The translations under genes and the position numbers were made by a program. The notes beneath the pieces are model-generated. The model searched no databases and was not told the DNA's origin. It saw nothing but the letters and a program-made list of their open reading frames with translations. A stretch of DNA of 64,000 nt from Sphingomonas sp. PP-F2F-G114-C0414 (GTDB taxonomy: Bacteria > Pseudomonadota > Alphaproteobacteria > Sphingomonadales > Sphingomonadaceae): NCBI RefSeq assembly GCF_003688595.1, contig NZ_RCWT01000009.1, positions 1-64,000 of the forward strand. Direction: 5' to 3'. Below, in pieces: positions 63,504 through 64,000 of the stretch (position 1 is its first letter; every line of letters begins with the position of its first letter).

Positions 63504-64000
63504 TTAATGCGCAGCTCCTGGAGGTAGCGCAGCCGTAGGCTTTGGCGCAAACCAGACAATGGTGGCAGCAAATACAAAAACAATCGCTGACAGCAGGAAT
63601 AGATGGTTGGTCGACACGGCCAATGCTTCTTGGTCAACAATCCGCTCGATCGCACTACGGACCTGATCGAGCGACATGCCAGTTGCCTCCAACGCTTCCT
63701 GTGCAGGCCGGCTATTTAATCTGCCCGCCATCTCGCTGCGAGCGACCGTCGCCTGGCTGTTCCACATCGTCGCACCAATCGATGCGCCGAAGGCGCCCGC
63801 AACGGTCCGCAAGAAGCTCATGAGACCGGCAGCGGACGCAGTTTCCTCAACTTTCACCGAACCCAACGCCAGTGTCGCCAGTGGGATGAAGAAAAAGGCC
63901 GTAAAGAACCCCTGCACGAGTTGTGGGTTCGAGAGCGTCCAGAAGTCAGCGTCCGACGTCCAGCCAACCCTCATATAGGCAGAAAACCCGAGACCCAGGA
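63504..64000 (-). CDS. MFS efflux pump, C-terminal part (runs off the window)
   Basis: About 165 residues are visible and the frame continues past base 64000 into unseen DNA. It is the C-terminal end of a DHA2-type drug antiporter: LGLGFSAYMRVGWT, then GFFTAFFFIPLATLALGSV and SAAGLMSFLRTVAGAFGASI, with a final membrane segment (NHLFLLSAIVFVFAATIVWF). The neighbouring TetR gene suggests drug-responsive control. The start is outside the window. Confidence 0.85.
   Translation of the reverse strand, partial: LGLGFSAYMRVGWTSDADFWTLSNPQLVQGFFTAFFFIPLATLALGSVKVEETASAAGLMSFLRTVAGAFGASIGATMWNSQATVARSEMAGRLNSRPAQEALEATGMSLDQVRSAIERIVDQEALAVSTNHLFLLSAIVFVFAATIVWFAPKPTAALPPGAAH

Overview
The window looks like a chromosomal segment of a sphingomonad (Sphingomonas or a close relative in the Alphaproteobacteria). 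Most of it is GC-rich. It carries a housekeeping order (infA-maf-RNase E/G-yacG; hisG-hisD; nusB-thiL-hppA; cobS-cobT; the large NAD-glutamate dehydrogenase) and the RcnB-like, PAS_5, ribbon-helix-helix and J-domain proteins common in that group. The genus is inferred from gene content; no 16S gene is present.

Region by region: 1-6083 is a mobile stretch ending at a tRNA-Phe gene, with a PIN toxin-antitoxin pair, two related tyrosine integrases and an HTH protein. 6084-22369 is core chromosome with inserted palindromic repeats: translation and nucleotide hygiene genes, a methyltransferase-nuclease fusion, proton pyrophosphatase, thiamine and histidine biosynthesis, then pirin/Nudix/GST/BolA. 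22548-26348 is the aerobic cobaltochelatase pair cobS-cobT, split by a Phd-PIN toxin-antitoxin module. 26345-31601 is an iron-uptake locus under an apparent double Fur box (TonB receptor, Sel1 protein, PiuC hydroxylase, PepSY reductase), equivalent in content to the Pseudomonas piu locus. 31762-37681 holds NAD-glutamate dehydrogenase and a PAS protein.

37816-41834 is a compact 4-kb element at the 3' end of tRNA-Thr: integrase, three small overlapping genes, an Ogr/Delta zinc finger, a CII-like protein and a divergent Cro/CI-type switch, with no structural genes. 42510-51785 holds an ECF sigma gene, a TetR repressor and a long operon joining an EmrAB-type efflux pump with its outer-membrane factor to a complete Mla-type lipid transporter. 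A matching palindrome (CGGACA-N3-TGTCCG) sits before both the sigma gene and the operon. 51786-64000 is accessory: a peptidase remnant, a small lipoprotein, an L,D-transpeptidase, an HxlR/NmrA pair, a single-chain type IIG restriction enzyme of lower GC, and a 2-kb TetR/SnoaL segment enclosed by facing 38-bp inverted repeats next to a Tn3 transposase fragment. A TetR/MFS pair runs off the right edge.

The strongest leads are the tRNA-Thr mini-element, the efflux-plus-Mla operon with its shared operator, the 38-bp inverted-repeat element, the toxin-antitoxin pair inside cobS-cobT, and a Nudix gene whose start and N-terminus lie inside a repeat palindrome.
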